Positions 18,501-30,324 of a DNA stretch of 64,000 nt are shown here, piece by piece (position 1 is the first letter of the stretch; every line of letters begins with the position of its first letter). The stretch is taken from positions 248,001 through 312,000 of the forward strand of contig VIIQ02000571.1 of the NCBI GenBank assembly GCA_007449985.2, in the 5' to 3' direction. Origin of the DNA: Desmodesmus armatus (lineage: Eukaryota > Chlorophyta > Chlorophyceae > Sphaeropleales > Scenedesmaceae). The notes beneath the pieces were generated by a model, which was not told the origin of the DNA, did not search any database, and saw only the letters and a program-made list of their open reading frames with translations. The position numbers and the translations under genes are program-made.

Positions 18501-21500
18501 CATGGGGTCGTGTGCAAGCGCTGACAGCAGGATGTCAGTCGCGCGCAACTTGACTGCAGGGGTGCTGCTTTGCAGGATGCGAGTAATGACCTGTGAAGAC
18601 AACAGAATGCAGCAGGCAGGGCTGCCAGGTGTCACAACATGATGGGGCCACAATCCAACAGCCAGCAAGCGACTACCACATGGTGCACGTCTCACAGGCT
18701 AGCACAAGCACTGAAGCTGAGCTATGCCTCGGTGCATGCAGGGCAGAACAGGCCGCCTGCCAGCTGACACTGATGGGGACTTGCCAAGCATGCAGGTCGA
18801 GACAGGTTGTCAACAAAAGAACAAGCCTGCCCATTGCTTTGCAAACTGTCCTCCTGCCCACACCCCAGCCTGTCCATTGCGTTGCAAACTGTCCTCCTGC
18901 TAAGACCCCACCCGCCACCCTCACCTCAAACATGCCCAGCTGCGTCATTTTATTCCACAGGCTCTGCCTGTGCTGCAGCTGCAGGTGCTTCGCCAGGCTG
19001 CAGAACTCCTGCAGGAACGCCACCAGGTCGTCCCACTCGCTGTCACCAGGCGCATGGCTCTTCAGCGAGTGAAACAGCTGCACACACACAAACAAGCCAA
19101 AAACAGCAGGCAGTACGTCAGTACCATACAGCAGGACCTCAACACCGTAGTGACGTATGGTACGAAGCAACATGTGCTGGACATGCATGCCCAATGCTAC
19201 ATTGTCACACATTTTGCCTCTACATGATGTCACAAGCCCTGCACTGCACCGGTCGAACCACCCCCACCACCACATGTGGCCAGTCGAAAGGTGTCAGAAG
19301 CGCAACAGCCAAGCTAGCGACAAAAATCAAAAGCTGCATCACTGTCGGCCTCACCCGCGGCAGGAACGCTGCATCCTGGTACAAGCCCAGCACCACATCC
19401 ACGTTGTTGAACAGCATCAAGCTGGACAGCGTGGCATACGTGGCATCATCCAGACTGCAGCAACAGCAGCAGCAAGCAACACACAAATCCTCAGTACAGC
19501 GCTTCTTACATGCACATGCAAAGGTACAGAAGGGACGTTGGATCCTGCCGGATAATGTCTTTCACAAAAGCGCCCCTCAACCGCCTCCACCAGAGCCTGA
19601 CAAACCCACATCTCCAGACGCATAGTACAACAACGCGCACTGCCCACCCAGTCACTCACCAGCACACTCATCAACACCTACTTCAAATCCCGCGGCGGCC
19701 GCCACCCAGGGGCTGCTGCCCTCCTAGTCAAAGGAGCGCACTTACCACTCAACATCTATACAGCGCTGCGCAGCAGGTGCCCGCCCCCGGCTCATCCCCC
19801 ATCCATTCAGCAAACCTAAAGCCCCTATCAAGCAATATAAACGCCCGCCCACTCAGCCATTCACCCGACCACCGTCCCCACCTGCGCGGCAGGATGACAT
19901 CCTTGAGGTACTGTATGCGGTACGTCTGATGGATCTTGCCCAGCACATCCTGGCTGGTGATGGGCACCACCTCCTTGAACACCACCGCTGTGGACAGGAA
20001 CTGCCGGTGCTGCTGCGCCGTCTGCAGGTCTGGATCGTACTCCAGGCAGCCAATGACATCCATGACTTGCTCCTCCTTCAACAGCTCATCCAGCAGCTGC
20101 ACAGCAATACAAAGCACAGCAGCACAACAGCACAGCGCACAACATAACAGCAGCACCTCAGCACGTAAGAAGGGTTTTGCGAGCAAACACCGATGAATAC
20201 CGCAAGTGGCCGCCCAACACTGCTGCAGCTGCGGTCATTTAGCACGGCAACTCGCTGCTATGCTGCTGGCCAGCATGCAGGAACCATGTGCCGTGCTCGG
20301 CTGGCAGTGTCCTCAATCCAGAGTGTCCAGCACACACAGAACTGGAACTTGCAGCTGCTGACTCCCTCTGCTGCTGACGGCTAGGCCCCACCATCCGCAC
20401 ACAGGGTGCCATACAATCCAATACAACCACTTAACCTGAATGCCAACGCACCTGGGTGTCATTGAGCATGACCATGCTGCGCATGATCCTGAACAGGTGC
20501 TGCAGGCTGGCGGTGTCCTCCAGGTCCTCACATTGCTGCATCACAAACAGACAAAGCAGGAACACACCACCACAGAATCACAAGTCAGTCAGACACTGAA
20601 CTCGGGCTTGGCGAGACAACAAAATGCCGACTGCCTGCCACCATTTGGCATTCATGCTGAAACATGACCAGCCCATGTCGTGCTGACTCCCAGCGCGCAT
20701 GCCAATGCTGAGGCCCTGATGTGTGTGTATCAGCACACACCAGCACCACCAGCATACCCTGTCTGGGTGCTGTCCGTCGTAAGCCTTGATGCCGCACTGT
20801 TGGCTGCACACGGCTGACACTGTGCTGGCAGTGCAGCTTCCCATCAACGACCTGCACGGTCCCCACATGCGCTGCTCACCCTGAACAAGTCCAGCAGCTT
20901 TCTGAGGTACCCTGGAGCCATGAGCACCTGCGCCACACGCTCCCGCTGCATGGGAGGCACATGAGCGAGGATCTGCAGGAAATACACGAAAAACAACGAA
21001 TACAGCAGGACAACATGCAGCCTTGCTGTTCGCAACTAAGACAGCGATGCAAGATCATGCCGCTGCTGTGTGCGGCAGGGTCAGCACAGCACCACACACA
21101 CACACACCACAGCACATCACGCAACACCAGGTGTGGCAACAGTGCTCCTTGCAAGCCCTTGCCCTCACATCCGACAAGGTTCACAGCCTTCAGCACTTCT
21201 AGTGAGAGAACCCTGGTGTTGGTTGGCCAACCTGTGCACTGCCATGCATGCTCATCCCCTCAACACACCTTTGACAGCTCCTCCAAGTTGCCCATCTCCG
21301 CTGCTGGCAGCTCCACATGGCCCCTTCCCAGTTCAGCTACATCCCCATGAGGATAGTCACCTGCGTAGCACACCCAGCACACCGTCAACAGCCACCACCT
21401 TGGATGCCGCAGTGAACAAACGCTCACTTGTCAGCTGCCTTGTCAGATTGGGCGGACTGGCCCAGTGCACTCTGCATTGCCTTGGCTGTGCGCTGACAGT

Positions 21501-22749
21501 TTGGTGCAGCCAGCTGCCTGATCCACCGCTGCTTGCGCATCTAGCTGCTTGCTGAACAGCTGAGGCAGCGCGCAGCGGGCTGTGCTGACATACACCCGTA
21601 CATGCTCCTGTGCTGGACCATGGCTGCCACAGCACACACTGCTGCCCAGCCACTGCCGCTGACACGCACCATCCAGGTGGCTGACCACGCCGTCAAACTC
21701 GTCAATGACACGCCGGCGGTGATCTGCACGAGCACAGCAGCAGGCACATCAAGCGCATGCGGGCAACACGACATGGTGTGGGACCCAAACAGCCAAGTGG
21801 GCTGCACATTACAGGCAGTGCATGCGCATATGAACGCTCTTGAAGTCCAGCTGCTGCTACCACAAGCTTGAGCTGCTGCTGAATAAGCTTGAAGAGGGAC
21901 CTGTGCTGGAGCACCCTGCTGCAAGCAAACAAACCCCAACCCACCTGGGTGCTTGGGGTCTGAGTCCGACTGCGCCCGCATGATATGGTCCCTGCATAAA
22001 GAAGGAGGTGGCTCAGCTTCTTGCAAGATGCTGCTGCTGTTTCACCAGCCCATGCAGCACAGGTGGCAGTCGCCTTACCAGATGGCACTGCACCCCTGTG
22101 CCTCCTGGAAGCTGAGGGCCACATCTGTGCCAATGTCAGGGTCTGTCCAGGTGATGATGGTCTCATCTGCAAGCATGACAGGCACAGACAAAGTAAGTCA
22201 GCAGCCTGGTTGCTCCAAGGGAGAAGCTAGTCCAAAGACCCTGCTGCTGTTGTTGGTGCAGTTGCTGCTGTTGTATCGTGTGAGCTCTAGAGCACTCCCA
22301 CCTTGCCGGTTGTATGTGTCGTCTTGCAGGATCCGATGCACCATAAGCATCTTCGACGTCTCCTCGCTGATCACGCACAAGCCGACAGTGTTGCTCTGAT
22401 GGTTTGCACACTCCATCGGGCCCACAGACACCAGGCCTGTAGGCAGCAGCACACCTGTGAGCAGGCTACACCCATTACGTCCAAAGACCCTTACGACACT
22501 GTCGACATGCTTGCTGCGGCACACTCGCTGGCATGGTTTCGACACCTGCCTCCATCTTTGGACATGGCCCCCAGCAGCTGGCTGGCAGCCTGGAGCAACC
22601 CTGATCGCCAAACTGACAACATGTATCGTACCTGTGCCCTTGTCATCCCAGCCCCCAGTTTCATTGAGCTTGTACAGCTTCACCCTATGCAGGTCAGGGA
22701 CCGCACTGCTGTTCTGTTGGGGGGAGGCTTGCATGGCTTCTGCTGGCAT
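15539..22749 (-). CDS. Protein phosphatase 4 regulatory subunit 3 (PP4R3/SMEK)
   Basis: PP4R3 targets the PP4 catalytic subunit to nuclear substrates, including DNA-damage proteins. The start at 22749 precedes the family's EVH1-like N-terminus: RVKLYKLNETGGWDDKGTG, then LVSVGPMEC and ITWTDPDIGTDVALSFQEAQGC. The helical-repeat region follows with strong family matches: MDVIGCLEYDPDLQTAQQHR, KIHQTYRIQYLKDVILPR, SLMLFNNVDVVLGLYQD, FLQEFCSLAKHLQLQHRQ, LLTFCV-like LLCFCVQHHAFWAKYH, LRTCIGTKDDFYLRHLIKNN and RYNLLNSAVLEMVEFIRKEN. The last exon (about 16610-15539) opens with HVVEKF and YVDTFKQLQLKWDQ, then becomes an acidic, Ala/Gln/Gly-rich tail ending KRVKQPAEA; the DDDDDEENAPP stretch is typical of the family's acidic tail. 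There are about fourteen exons, with phases checked at several joins. The tail is longer and more repetitive than in animals. Confidence 0.92.
17516..17580. repeat. Imperfect 17-bp tandem repeats in PP4R3 intron
   Basis: Four units of the type TGCTGCAAGGATACTATGC follow each other in the intron. They show small changes between units and no coding role. Confidence 0.55.
18832..18906. repeat. Two-copy tandem repeat in PP4R3 intron
   Basis: A unit of about 40 bp containing TTGCAAACTGTCCTCCTGC occurs twice in a row inside an intron, with minor differences (GCCCATTGCTTTG against GTCCATTGCGTTG). Confidence 0.6.
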
Positions 22750-23416
22750 CTGCTCAGGACAGCATCATGATGAAAAGGTCGTGACAGAACAGGATCAGAA
22801 GCCAACGCTCTTTGACAGCACTATCTGTCTGCAACCTTCACAACCAATCAGGGAGCTTGGAGAGTCGGCTGTTCGAGTTGTAGTCTGGATCGCATTGACA
22901 CTTTCGGATCAAACAAGCAAAAATTGCAAAGCGACACCTGCGTTGACCACGTCCTGGCGGTTGTTGTGTTGTATTCATACCCCCCAAGGTTGTGCAGAAA
23001 CAGTTGGGCCTGTTCAAATGAGGAGGCAAGAGATCCACCTCATTGCAGACGAAACTCCCAGAAGTGGTTACTTCAGACAGCTGGTTGTGGTCTGTTGCAG
23101 CTTGTATCTATTTGGTGTGTGTCACCAAGGGTACACTGCTGGTGCTGGTGCGGCTGTTGCGACAGGCAGTGGGGCCTCACTAGGCAGGGTGCTGCTGCAT
23201 GGGTGCTGGTTGAATTGGTTCATTGCCAACACTTGCTGCCATTTGCCTGGCACACTCTGATGGGGGCCAGAGAGCCAGGCTGTGCAGCTGACAGTGTGCT
23301 GGCACAGAAGCAGCAGCGGGCCCTGCAGGCAAAGCAGCAACAGGCCCTGCCGGCGAAGTAGCCACCCTGGTAGATCTGGATACACAAGCCCAAGGCCTAT
23401 TACACTGTAGGTTGCC
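22750..23416 (+). other. Possible small plus-strand gene, unresolved
   Basis: This gap between the PP4R3 start and the methyltransferase end has coding-like plus-strand stretches. One reads MRRQEIHLIADETPRSGYFR (about 23018). Another ends at a stop at 23361 with AQKQQRALQAKQQQALPAK. No convincing exon chain or family links them, so I do not call a gene. If real, it would be divergent from PP4R3 and end 55 bp from the methyltransferase stop. Confidence 0.25.
23400..23404 (-). terminator. Putative poly(A) signal of the methyltransferase gene
   Basis: TGTAA on the minus strand, about 12 bases past the stop codon at 23417. TGTAA is the usual chlorophyte polyadenylation signal. This one is unusually close to the stop, so the match may be chance. 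Confidence 0.35.
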
Positions 23417-25658
23417 TCAGGTCGGCTTAGCAGCAACGATAGTGTACGTCTTGGGTAGGCCAAAGTCGTCCAGTTTCACCCCTGGCTCCTCTTCTAGACA
23501 CTGTAGCACCAGACCAGATCCACAAACAGCTGTCACAACTTCTCCCAAACCCCACTGCCTCAGTTTGACCGCATCTGGTGCTGCATAGTTCTGTGCTCTG
23601 CCATTGCCGCTGCTGCTGCCACTGCCGTCGCTGGTGGTGGTGTTGCCTGCTGCAGCTGCTGCATACTTGCTGGTTGCCACACGGCTCTCCACAAGGTCCT
23701 GTGAGAAGTAGTTGCCGGTCACCTACGTACACACAAGCAACGCAGAAACCTCACCAATTGTTGCCACATACAAGCATACACACAATTTGCATTGGAGCTT
23801 GAGCCCTACATACTCATGCCACTTCCAGGCTGGCAGCTGATGCCCTCGGCAGCTCACATGCCTGGCTGGCAGCTTGTCAGGGATGTCATAGGGCAGGAAA
23901 GAAAGAAAGAGAGTGTGTGAGGGAGAGAGAATCTCTCACCTTGTGTTTCTTGCCCTTAGACGTGATCAGCTTGGTTGACACTGGGTGGAACTCCCGCAGT
24001 AGCAACCGCCCACCAGGCCTCAGCAGCTGCTGCACCACTGACAGCAGCGGCACAAGGTCCACGAAATAGTGCAGCACGCCAAGCTCCAACAGCACGATGT
24101 CATACGTCCCTGTGAAACAAAAATTGTGTGATGTGATTGTGGGGCTCAAGAAAGCAAGATTGCTACATGATCACTTGGCAGTCAGCAAGTTTTACTAGTA
24201 ATTTGCACTGAGTCCCTGGGTGCTACACTGTGGGTGGCGGCACATTCACTGCATATACAAGACCCCATGCCTTTGCTCCCATGCCTTGCTTGCTATAATC
24301 TGTTCACGAGCACTAACACTTATTTTCTAGCTCACCAGTGAGGTGCTCAGGGGGTAGGTGTAGGACATCTGCCACCACAAACTCCACCTGCACCCCAGCA
24401 GCTGCGGCAACTTTGGCACAGAAGGCCGCATTGACTGGAGAGATGTCCACACAGGTGGCATGCGCCCCCAGCACTGCTGCTGCCACCGCCTTAGTGCCAT
24501 GGGAGCCCATAAGGTTGATGAGCTTCAGCCCTACAGTGGAGCAGCCAGCATATATCATTGTTTCTGACAGTTCACTGGAATTGGGACAGGTTTCAACACA
24601 CAACGACAAAGCGGCACCACACCGCTGATGCTGAGAGATAACGAACCCCACCTGACAGCTGCTGTGGCAGGTGCTTGAAGATTGGCCGGCCTAGCCGCAA
24701 CCACGGGTCCTGGCACACCTTGCGTGCTGTGTCCTCTGGAGAGCCCAACTTGTTGAGCCAGGCACTTTCTGTCTCCTGGCTACACCACGCCTGCAGCGGC
24801 CACAACCATACTAAGCATTCTCTCCAAAAAAATCCCTGCTGCTGCCTTTGACCTATGCTAGCACCTTGTAACCCTGTCAGACTGGCCTGCCGATGCTGGG
24901 GTCGCCGCGGTGCCGTGTGTTGTCGTCGTGAGGCTGCTCAGCTGCTCACAGATGTTTAAGCACCGTTGGTTTGATCCCACACTCCATGTATCTTGCTGCT
25001 TGACATGCCAAGATGTGTGATTGATTGCAGGAGCACCTCAAGCCCCGTCAGTGGCCTGGACCCTCACCTCAGCATTGTCTGCTGTCAGCTGCTCCTGCAA
25101 CTGCTGTATGCGCTCGTCCACGGCAGCAGCAAGATCCGGAGGCGCTGCTGCTCTGACTGCTGATAAAGACTCACACCAGTGCTGCTGCTGGCTGACAGGG
25201 TCAGTGACTTGAATTCTGCTTGGGTCCATACGTACTACTGTGTTGAGGTGGGAGTACAGCAGTGCTGGCATTTCCTGCACCTGCACACTGAACCCTAGCT
25301 GACCTGGCCCCCGCTGCACAATCCGGCCTGGCTGTAGGTTCGAGCTTGCAAATGTGGCGTGTAGCTGCTGCAATGCGTCCCACTGAACGCAAACATGCAC
25401 GTCTGCGTAGCTGTCTGGGACATTGACACCTTGCAACCGTGCTGCTGCATGGCCTGTGAGCATGTGGGGGGTGTCTGCTAACAGGGCCTCCAGTGCGGCT
25501 GCAGTGCTGTGGGTGCTGCAGCATTGGCTGCTGCGTGCAGTATCACGTTGTGCGGAGCAAGAGACATCTCTAAGTCGTTGGATGGGCCACAACTGGTGCC
25601 GGGCCGGCCTGTTGCATGTTACTGCTGACAGGCTGGCCTGCTGCTGCAGCATTGGCAT
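23417..25658 (-). CDS. Class I SAM-dependent methyltransferase with extra N-terminal domain
   Basis: Five exons (25658-25068, 24790-24652, 24530-24336, 24109-23940, 23722-23417) keep frame at every join, giving 466 residues. The C-terminal half is a Rossmann methyltransferase. Motif I reads LINLMGSHGTKAVAAAVLG, followed by VDISPVNAAFC (acidic residue for the ribose), VVADVLHLPPEHL, YDIVLLELGVLHYF, and LLRPGGRLLLREFHP after motif III. A preceding segment, AWLNKLGSPEDTARKVCQDP, looks like the N-terminal cap of bacterial-type methyltransferases of this group. The first exon begins with a Gln/Arg/Ser-rich presequence typical of algal organelle targeting. Then comes a domain with ADVHVCVQWDALQQLHATF that vaguely resembles a nucleotidyltransferase-like fold; that assignment is only a guess. 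Substrate unknown. The bacterial-like core could reflect organellar ancestry or transfer. Confidence 0.75.
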
Positions 25659-26307
25659 GTGGACATGAGCGAGCAGGCTAAGCGTTTTTGAAACTCTGCA
25701 TAAATCACTGTATTGCACCTCTCTATAGGAGGTGGCCTCTTGAGGTCTCCTGCGATCCGTTGACAAAGTCCACGAGCAAGTTTGACTGCTGCGAGGTAGG
25801 CAAGGATCAGCTTAGCCCGTCACCAAATTCACGTTTGACAACAGTCTTGGTTTGTGTGCCATCGCTTGGATTTTGCATGTGGAAGCCTCCAACAGTGACC
25901 AAGTGCTCAGACATGATCAGACTGATTAGATCAGTAGCAGTAGCGCTGTCAGCCTGCTGTAGCACCTCAGGTGGGAGGGAGAGGAGCCCCTGCCACTTTG
26001 CTATCATCTCAGCACTGCTGCTGACGTGTGAAGAGAAGGTCCTAAGGAGCTCCTTGTGGTCAGAGTGTTACTACAAAGGAAGGTCCAAGTACTGCGCCAC
26101 ATGACCTGCGGTGATAGGATCGCTTTTGTTGGCAGCCAGCACAATTTCTCTTCCTGTCCATACAATTTTTTTCCTTTCCATACAATGGGAAGGCTGAAGG
26201 CGCCATCGACTTCCTCCAACCCTGGGAATCCCTACACCCCACTGCCGCCAGCAGTACACTGTGACACCAGCAGTGCCAACGCTCATGCCATGCAGTGCAG
26301 CGCACAT
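25619..26307 (-). CDS. Hypothetical protein with two ultra-short introns (206 residues)
   Basis: A minus-strand frame from ATG 26307 reads through KKIVWTGREIVLAANKSDP and HVAQYLDLPL, then meets TAG TAA. Removing 26074-26042 (33 nt, GT..AG, with CTGAC upstream of the acceptor) joins it to TFSSHVSSSAEMIAKWQGLL and SATATDLISLIMSEHLVTV. Removing 25823-25789 (35 nt, GT..AG) then joins VVKREF to AVKLARGLCQRIAGDLKRP, ending at a TAA at 25619. The three segments are similar in character and 621 nt add up to whole codons. No family is recognised. Its end overlaps the presequence frame of the methyltransferase gene by 40 bp in another frame, so one of the two boundaries may be wrong. A decayed gene with indels is the main alternative. 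Confidence 0.4.
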
Positions 26308-26789
26308 TATCCGGTCCAATTCATGTCAACCTCTCTTCAGAGCGGCAGCTTTTGACAACACCATGTGCTGCCAAGCATCATTTTACGTCTTGCCGCTCCT
26401 TGTGCAGCAAGAGCAGCAGCGGCAGCTAAGCACAACCCACCAACCACTCAGTGGTGACTGCGGTGATGGCAAAGTAGCGGTGATGACAAAGCAGTGACTG
26501 CAGGACAACGTCTGCACATACCAAATCAATAATCCCGTTCACAGCTCAGTGCGACGTTGCTCAACTCAACCTGCAAATGCCGCAATATAACATATTGGTA
26601 CAACGGTGCTGTACAATGGTGAAATCAACTCACACAAGCGATGGCCTCGTACGATACCACACCACACTCCAAAACACCTCAGAGCGACGGCAATGTACCT
26701 GTCGCCTGATGAAGCTGTATGCACCCATAATTCCAGCCAGTGACCACAAAAAAAAAGGAGCAGCCTAAACCCCGGGGTTTTGATGCGCG

Positions 26790-29700
26790 TCAAGAGCCAC
26801 CTGCTGCTGCCTCACTAGAAGCAGCGGCAGCCGCTGCCAGGGCCTTGCACACAGGCTTGTGCTGCTTCCAAGCAGCCCGCTGACAGTCACGACCACAGTA
26901 ACGCGCCGTAAGACACCCCGCACACATGCAGCCGCGCCCAGACACAAGCCGCACATCTGTCGGGCCGCTGACGTTCACGCAGGCCGGGTTGTTGCAGAAG
27001 TGCGGCACTGCGATGCTGGTGAGCACGGCCCCAGTTGCCTGCAGCTGCTGCACCAGTGCTGCCAACGAAGCATCCGTCAACCCCTGCTGCGTTCCCTGCT
27101 GAGCTGACAACAGCGCCTCTAGCTGCTGCTGCAGCTGCTGTGGTAGACAGCCCGCAGCTGCCAAACGTACAAGCGCTGGCGTCGCCTCGACGGCCCCCAC
27201 CCACGCGGACACCAGAGGTGCCAAGCCTTCCAACGTGTCCACATACGCTGCGCCTGGCTGCTGCCGCAGCCAAGGGATGCACACGAGTGCTGCACTGTCT
27301 GCATGCAGCAGAGCATCCCAAGCCTGCTGCTGCCCAGCTGCTAGCAGCAGCAGTGTTGGCTCCTCCCGCCTCAACTGTTCTGCCCACTGCAGGCAGCAGC
27401 GGCCGAAGAGGACCAGGCTAGGCAGGTACTCCACAGCAGGCAGCTGGGGTGCTACCACTGCTGCTGCTGCGCAAGGCTGCGCCGGCTGGTCTGCTGCTGC
27501 TGCGCCGCAACGCTGCGCCGGCTGGTATGCTAGAAATTCTGCCGATGTCGGCAGCAGCAGCACCGCTGCCTGCCCAGCTTCCACACAGCAGCTGGCTGCT
27601 AGCTGCTGAGCGGAGCAAGACTCAGCTCCTGCGACGCAGCCGCCCAACTTCAGCACTGTGCTGAGTGCGCTGTAGTACTGCCTGGCCTCTGACTCTGACT
27701 CGCCGTCTGGCACAGTACGGCCAAACAGGCTGGCCAGGCCTACACGCACTAGCCAAATTGCCCTTTGGGAGACATGGCCGCTGCCACGCTGCGCTGCTGC
27801 TGATATCGCACGCATCGCGCTTTCGACAGCAGCCAGCACCTCGACAAACCTCTCAGCCACCCACGGCACTGCGGCCACCCACGGCACTGCAACAGTTCCT
27901 GCAGGTGCAGCACTGTGAGGGCTGCTGTTGTCATCCCCGCTGCTCTCGGCACCCATGCCTGCACGAAACACAACTGATAGCAATGACACGACGTTTGCCA
28001 GCGTGTCCGTCCGTGCCTGAATCTGACGGGCCGAGGTGCTGCTGCTGCTGCTGCTGCTGCTGCTTCCCGAGGAGCCTGGGGTGGCTGATGCTGTCTCTGC
28101 GGGGGCTAGGGGCTGCAAAACCACCAGATCTACCAGCTGCAGCAGCTCACCCATAACTTCCTGCACCCAAGTTTCAAGCTGGGGGGCCACAGGCAACCCA
28201 AGGGCCCTGTAGTGGCACATTTCCTGACACGTCACAAGGTTCGACCCACTACACTCAATCAGCTGCTTTGCATACCGTACCGGCCCCTCCAGCAACGAGC
28301 CCTGGACGCTGGGTGACAGCAGCGCGCGGGCGCATGGCAGCAACACCGACGGCAGCAACTGCAACAGCTCGTGCTCCGAGCGCAATTGCTGCATCTGCTG
28401 CTGCCCAATGACTGCCCCTGCTTCACTGTTCAACCCTTCCTGAAGATCCCACCGGGACTCACTTGACTGTTTGCACAGTCGAAGTGGGAAAGCCAGCCTG
28501 TTGCCTGCAACAGCCAGACTGCATGGTGCAGCCAACCAGGCAATCACCTCAGGCGCTAAGCCCAGCAGCTTCAGCAGCTGCAGCTGGCAGCCCGTGAACT
28601 CGCCAGTGGCAGCCGCGGTGCTGCTGCAGTCGCTGCCGCTGCTGTCGCGCCTGCCGCCGCTGCTGCCGCGCCCGCCGCCGCTGCTGCCGCGCCCGCCGCC
28701 GCTGCTGCCGCGCCCGCCGCCGCTGCTGCCGCGCCCGCCGCCGCTGCTGCCGTGTCCGCCGCCGCTGCTGCCGTGTCCGCCGCCGCTGCTGCTGCTGCTG
28801 GTTCCGGCACTGCTGGTGCTGCCTCCTGCTGGCACGGGCTTGCGGCGGTCTGCCACTACCGCCTTTCTGACATCAATGGTAGACACCAGCGCCAATGTCG
28901 CAACATAAGGCAGCACGTCAGGCGACCGCAGCAGGGTGCTGCAGCTGCCTTCCCTGGCTTGCTTCCCCAGTGCCCAACACAGCAGCCGGCACTGCTGCAG
29001 CATTCTCATTGTGAGTTTCGCGCCCCTGAATGGGGATGACAGGCGGCGAAGCAGCTCCTCTGCTGCTTGCGGCGCTGCCTGCCGCACAGCTGGCAGCACG
29101 TTCTGCACCACGCTGCTGACATACTGCAGATGCGCTGAGGCCAGCTGCATAGCTGCCGGCACGTGCATGCTGGGATCACACAGCCAGCTGGCTGTGTGCA
29201 CAGAGTGTAGTTCTGCGTGGCAGTCCCACAGGTTCTCCCCTAACTGCCAGTGCAGCGATGTGATCTTTTCAGAGAGGTTGTGGACTTTCCCGCTCATGTC
29301 CACCCCTGCATGCAGTGCAAGCAAGCCCCCAGCAGCAAGGACAGCTGCTTCGCCGCGCAAGGCTGCAGCTGTCGCTGTCGTGACGGTTGCAAGCCCCTGC
29401 AGCATCCCAGACTGCTGCAGCTGCTCCCTCATTGCAGTGCTGAGGCTGCCTTCATTCAGGCGGCCGGCTTTGGTGATGCCTGCATTTGAGGCAGTGGTAA
29501 GCAGCCACTGCAACATGTCCACGGCTGCCTGCACGCATGGGGAGTCCCAGCCATGCTGGGCCGCTGCGGTGAGGGCAGCCCCAAGCTGCAAGGGTACCTG
29601 TGCAGAACAGTAGCATAGCGAGCATGGCACAGCGAAGGCAGCACAGCACAACACAGCAGTATCAGCATGGCATGCAATTGTGGCTTGTATCAACACGGTG

Positions 29701-30246
29701 GCACCTCTCCTGCTGGGTCCCGAACCAGCTGACTGGCTGGTAGTGCCTTGTGTCAGCCACCATCATGTGTGCCTTCTGTCAGCCCCAACCACCACCGCAA
29801 CCTGCTGCACACTGGCTGTTCCCTACCTTGAATTGCAGCACCATCTTCTTCCATGCCGCTTTCGGAGCTGGTGGAAGCTTATACAGAGGGTGAACACAGC
29901 TGGAGATTACCTCTTGGCTGTCAGGCACCGGTCCTGCAGTCGAGCAGCAGTCCTGCAGGCGCCTGACTGCCTGCTGCCATGCAGCCGCAAAGTTTGTGCC
30001 CATGCCTAGAGGAGAGGACCGATACACGCTTCGTTGGCAGCAGCGAGTGGAATGCTGCAACACAGCGCCAGTCACGCCTGAATACTTTCGATATGGGACC
30101 TGGCCCTATGTGCAACTGCTGCTGCTGCCTGCCTGCTGCTGCCAGTGGATCCTTTTTCTAATCTCAAGGGCGGCTCTCGTCTCGAATAATTCTGCGTTGC
30201 TCATGCACTCATATTCCTGGCGCAACTTGAAGAGGAGGTTCACCAT
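26790..30246 (-). CDS. Large MYND-type zinc-finger protein
   Basis: The main exon (29597-26790) ends in a MYND finger: CNNPAC, then CAGCLTARYCGRDCQ and WKQHKPVCK, giving the full Cys/His set. MYND domains bind proline-rich partner proteins. Upstream of it is a long Ala/Leu/Gln-rich helical region and a tract of SSGGGRG repeats (about 28655-28790). A short exon (30003-29827, MGTNFAAAWQQAVRRLQDCC to KKMVLQFK) joins in phase 0. The same frame continues upstream, broken by one TAG; removing a 39-nt GT..AG segment (30116-30078) reaches ATG 30246 (MVNLLFKLRQEYECMSNAEL), for 1062 residues in total. If that small intron is wrong, the start is ATG 30003. Proteins of this layout are common and multiplied in chlorophyte algae; their function is unknown. 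The frame is well supported, the 5' end less so. Confidence 0.75.
28655..28790 (-). repeat. 21-bp coding minisatellite, SSGGGRG repeats
   Basis: About seven nearly identical 21-bp units (CTGCTGCCGCGCCCGCCGCCG on the plus strand, split here for length: CTGCTGCCGCG + CCCGCCGCCG) encode Gly/Ser/Arg repeats within the MYND protein. The first units have His for Arg. Being a multiple of three, the array can change copy number without breaking the frame. Confidence 0.85.
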
Positions 30247-30264
30247 TAACCTTCTACCGAGGAG
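30245..30264. repeat. Left arm of 20-bp inverted repeat
   Basis: ATTAACCTTCTACCGAGGAG, matched perfectly in reverse complement at 31032-31051. Similarity extends weakly outward (GGTTCACC here against GGGTCACTTT in the partner). The left arm overlaps the putative start codon of the MYND gene. Confidence 0.85.
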
Positions 30265-30324
30265 CAGATGAAAACCGCTTTGTTCTGCCAGATACGCTAG
30301 AGTCGAGGCTTAAAACGCTTCAAG

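Noticed and set aside
22457..23260. 267-codon plus-strand open frame
   Set aside because: Its first part is antisense to well-supported PP4R3 exons and its translation has no family features; only the part beyond 22750 is kept as a doubtful candidate.
28471..28908. Plus-strand frame of Leu-Leu-Pro-Arg-Pro-Pro repeats
   Set aside because: Antisense shadow of the SSGGGRG repeat in the MYND gene.
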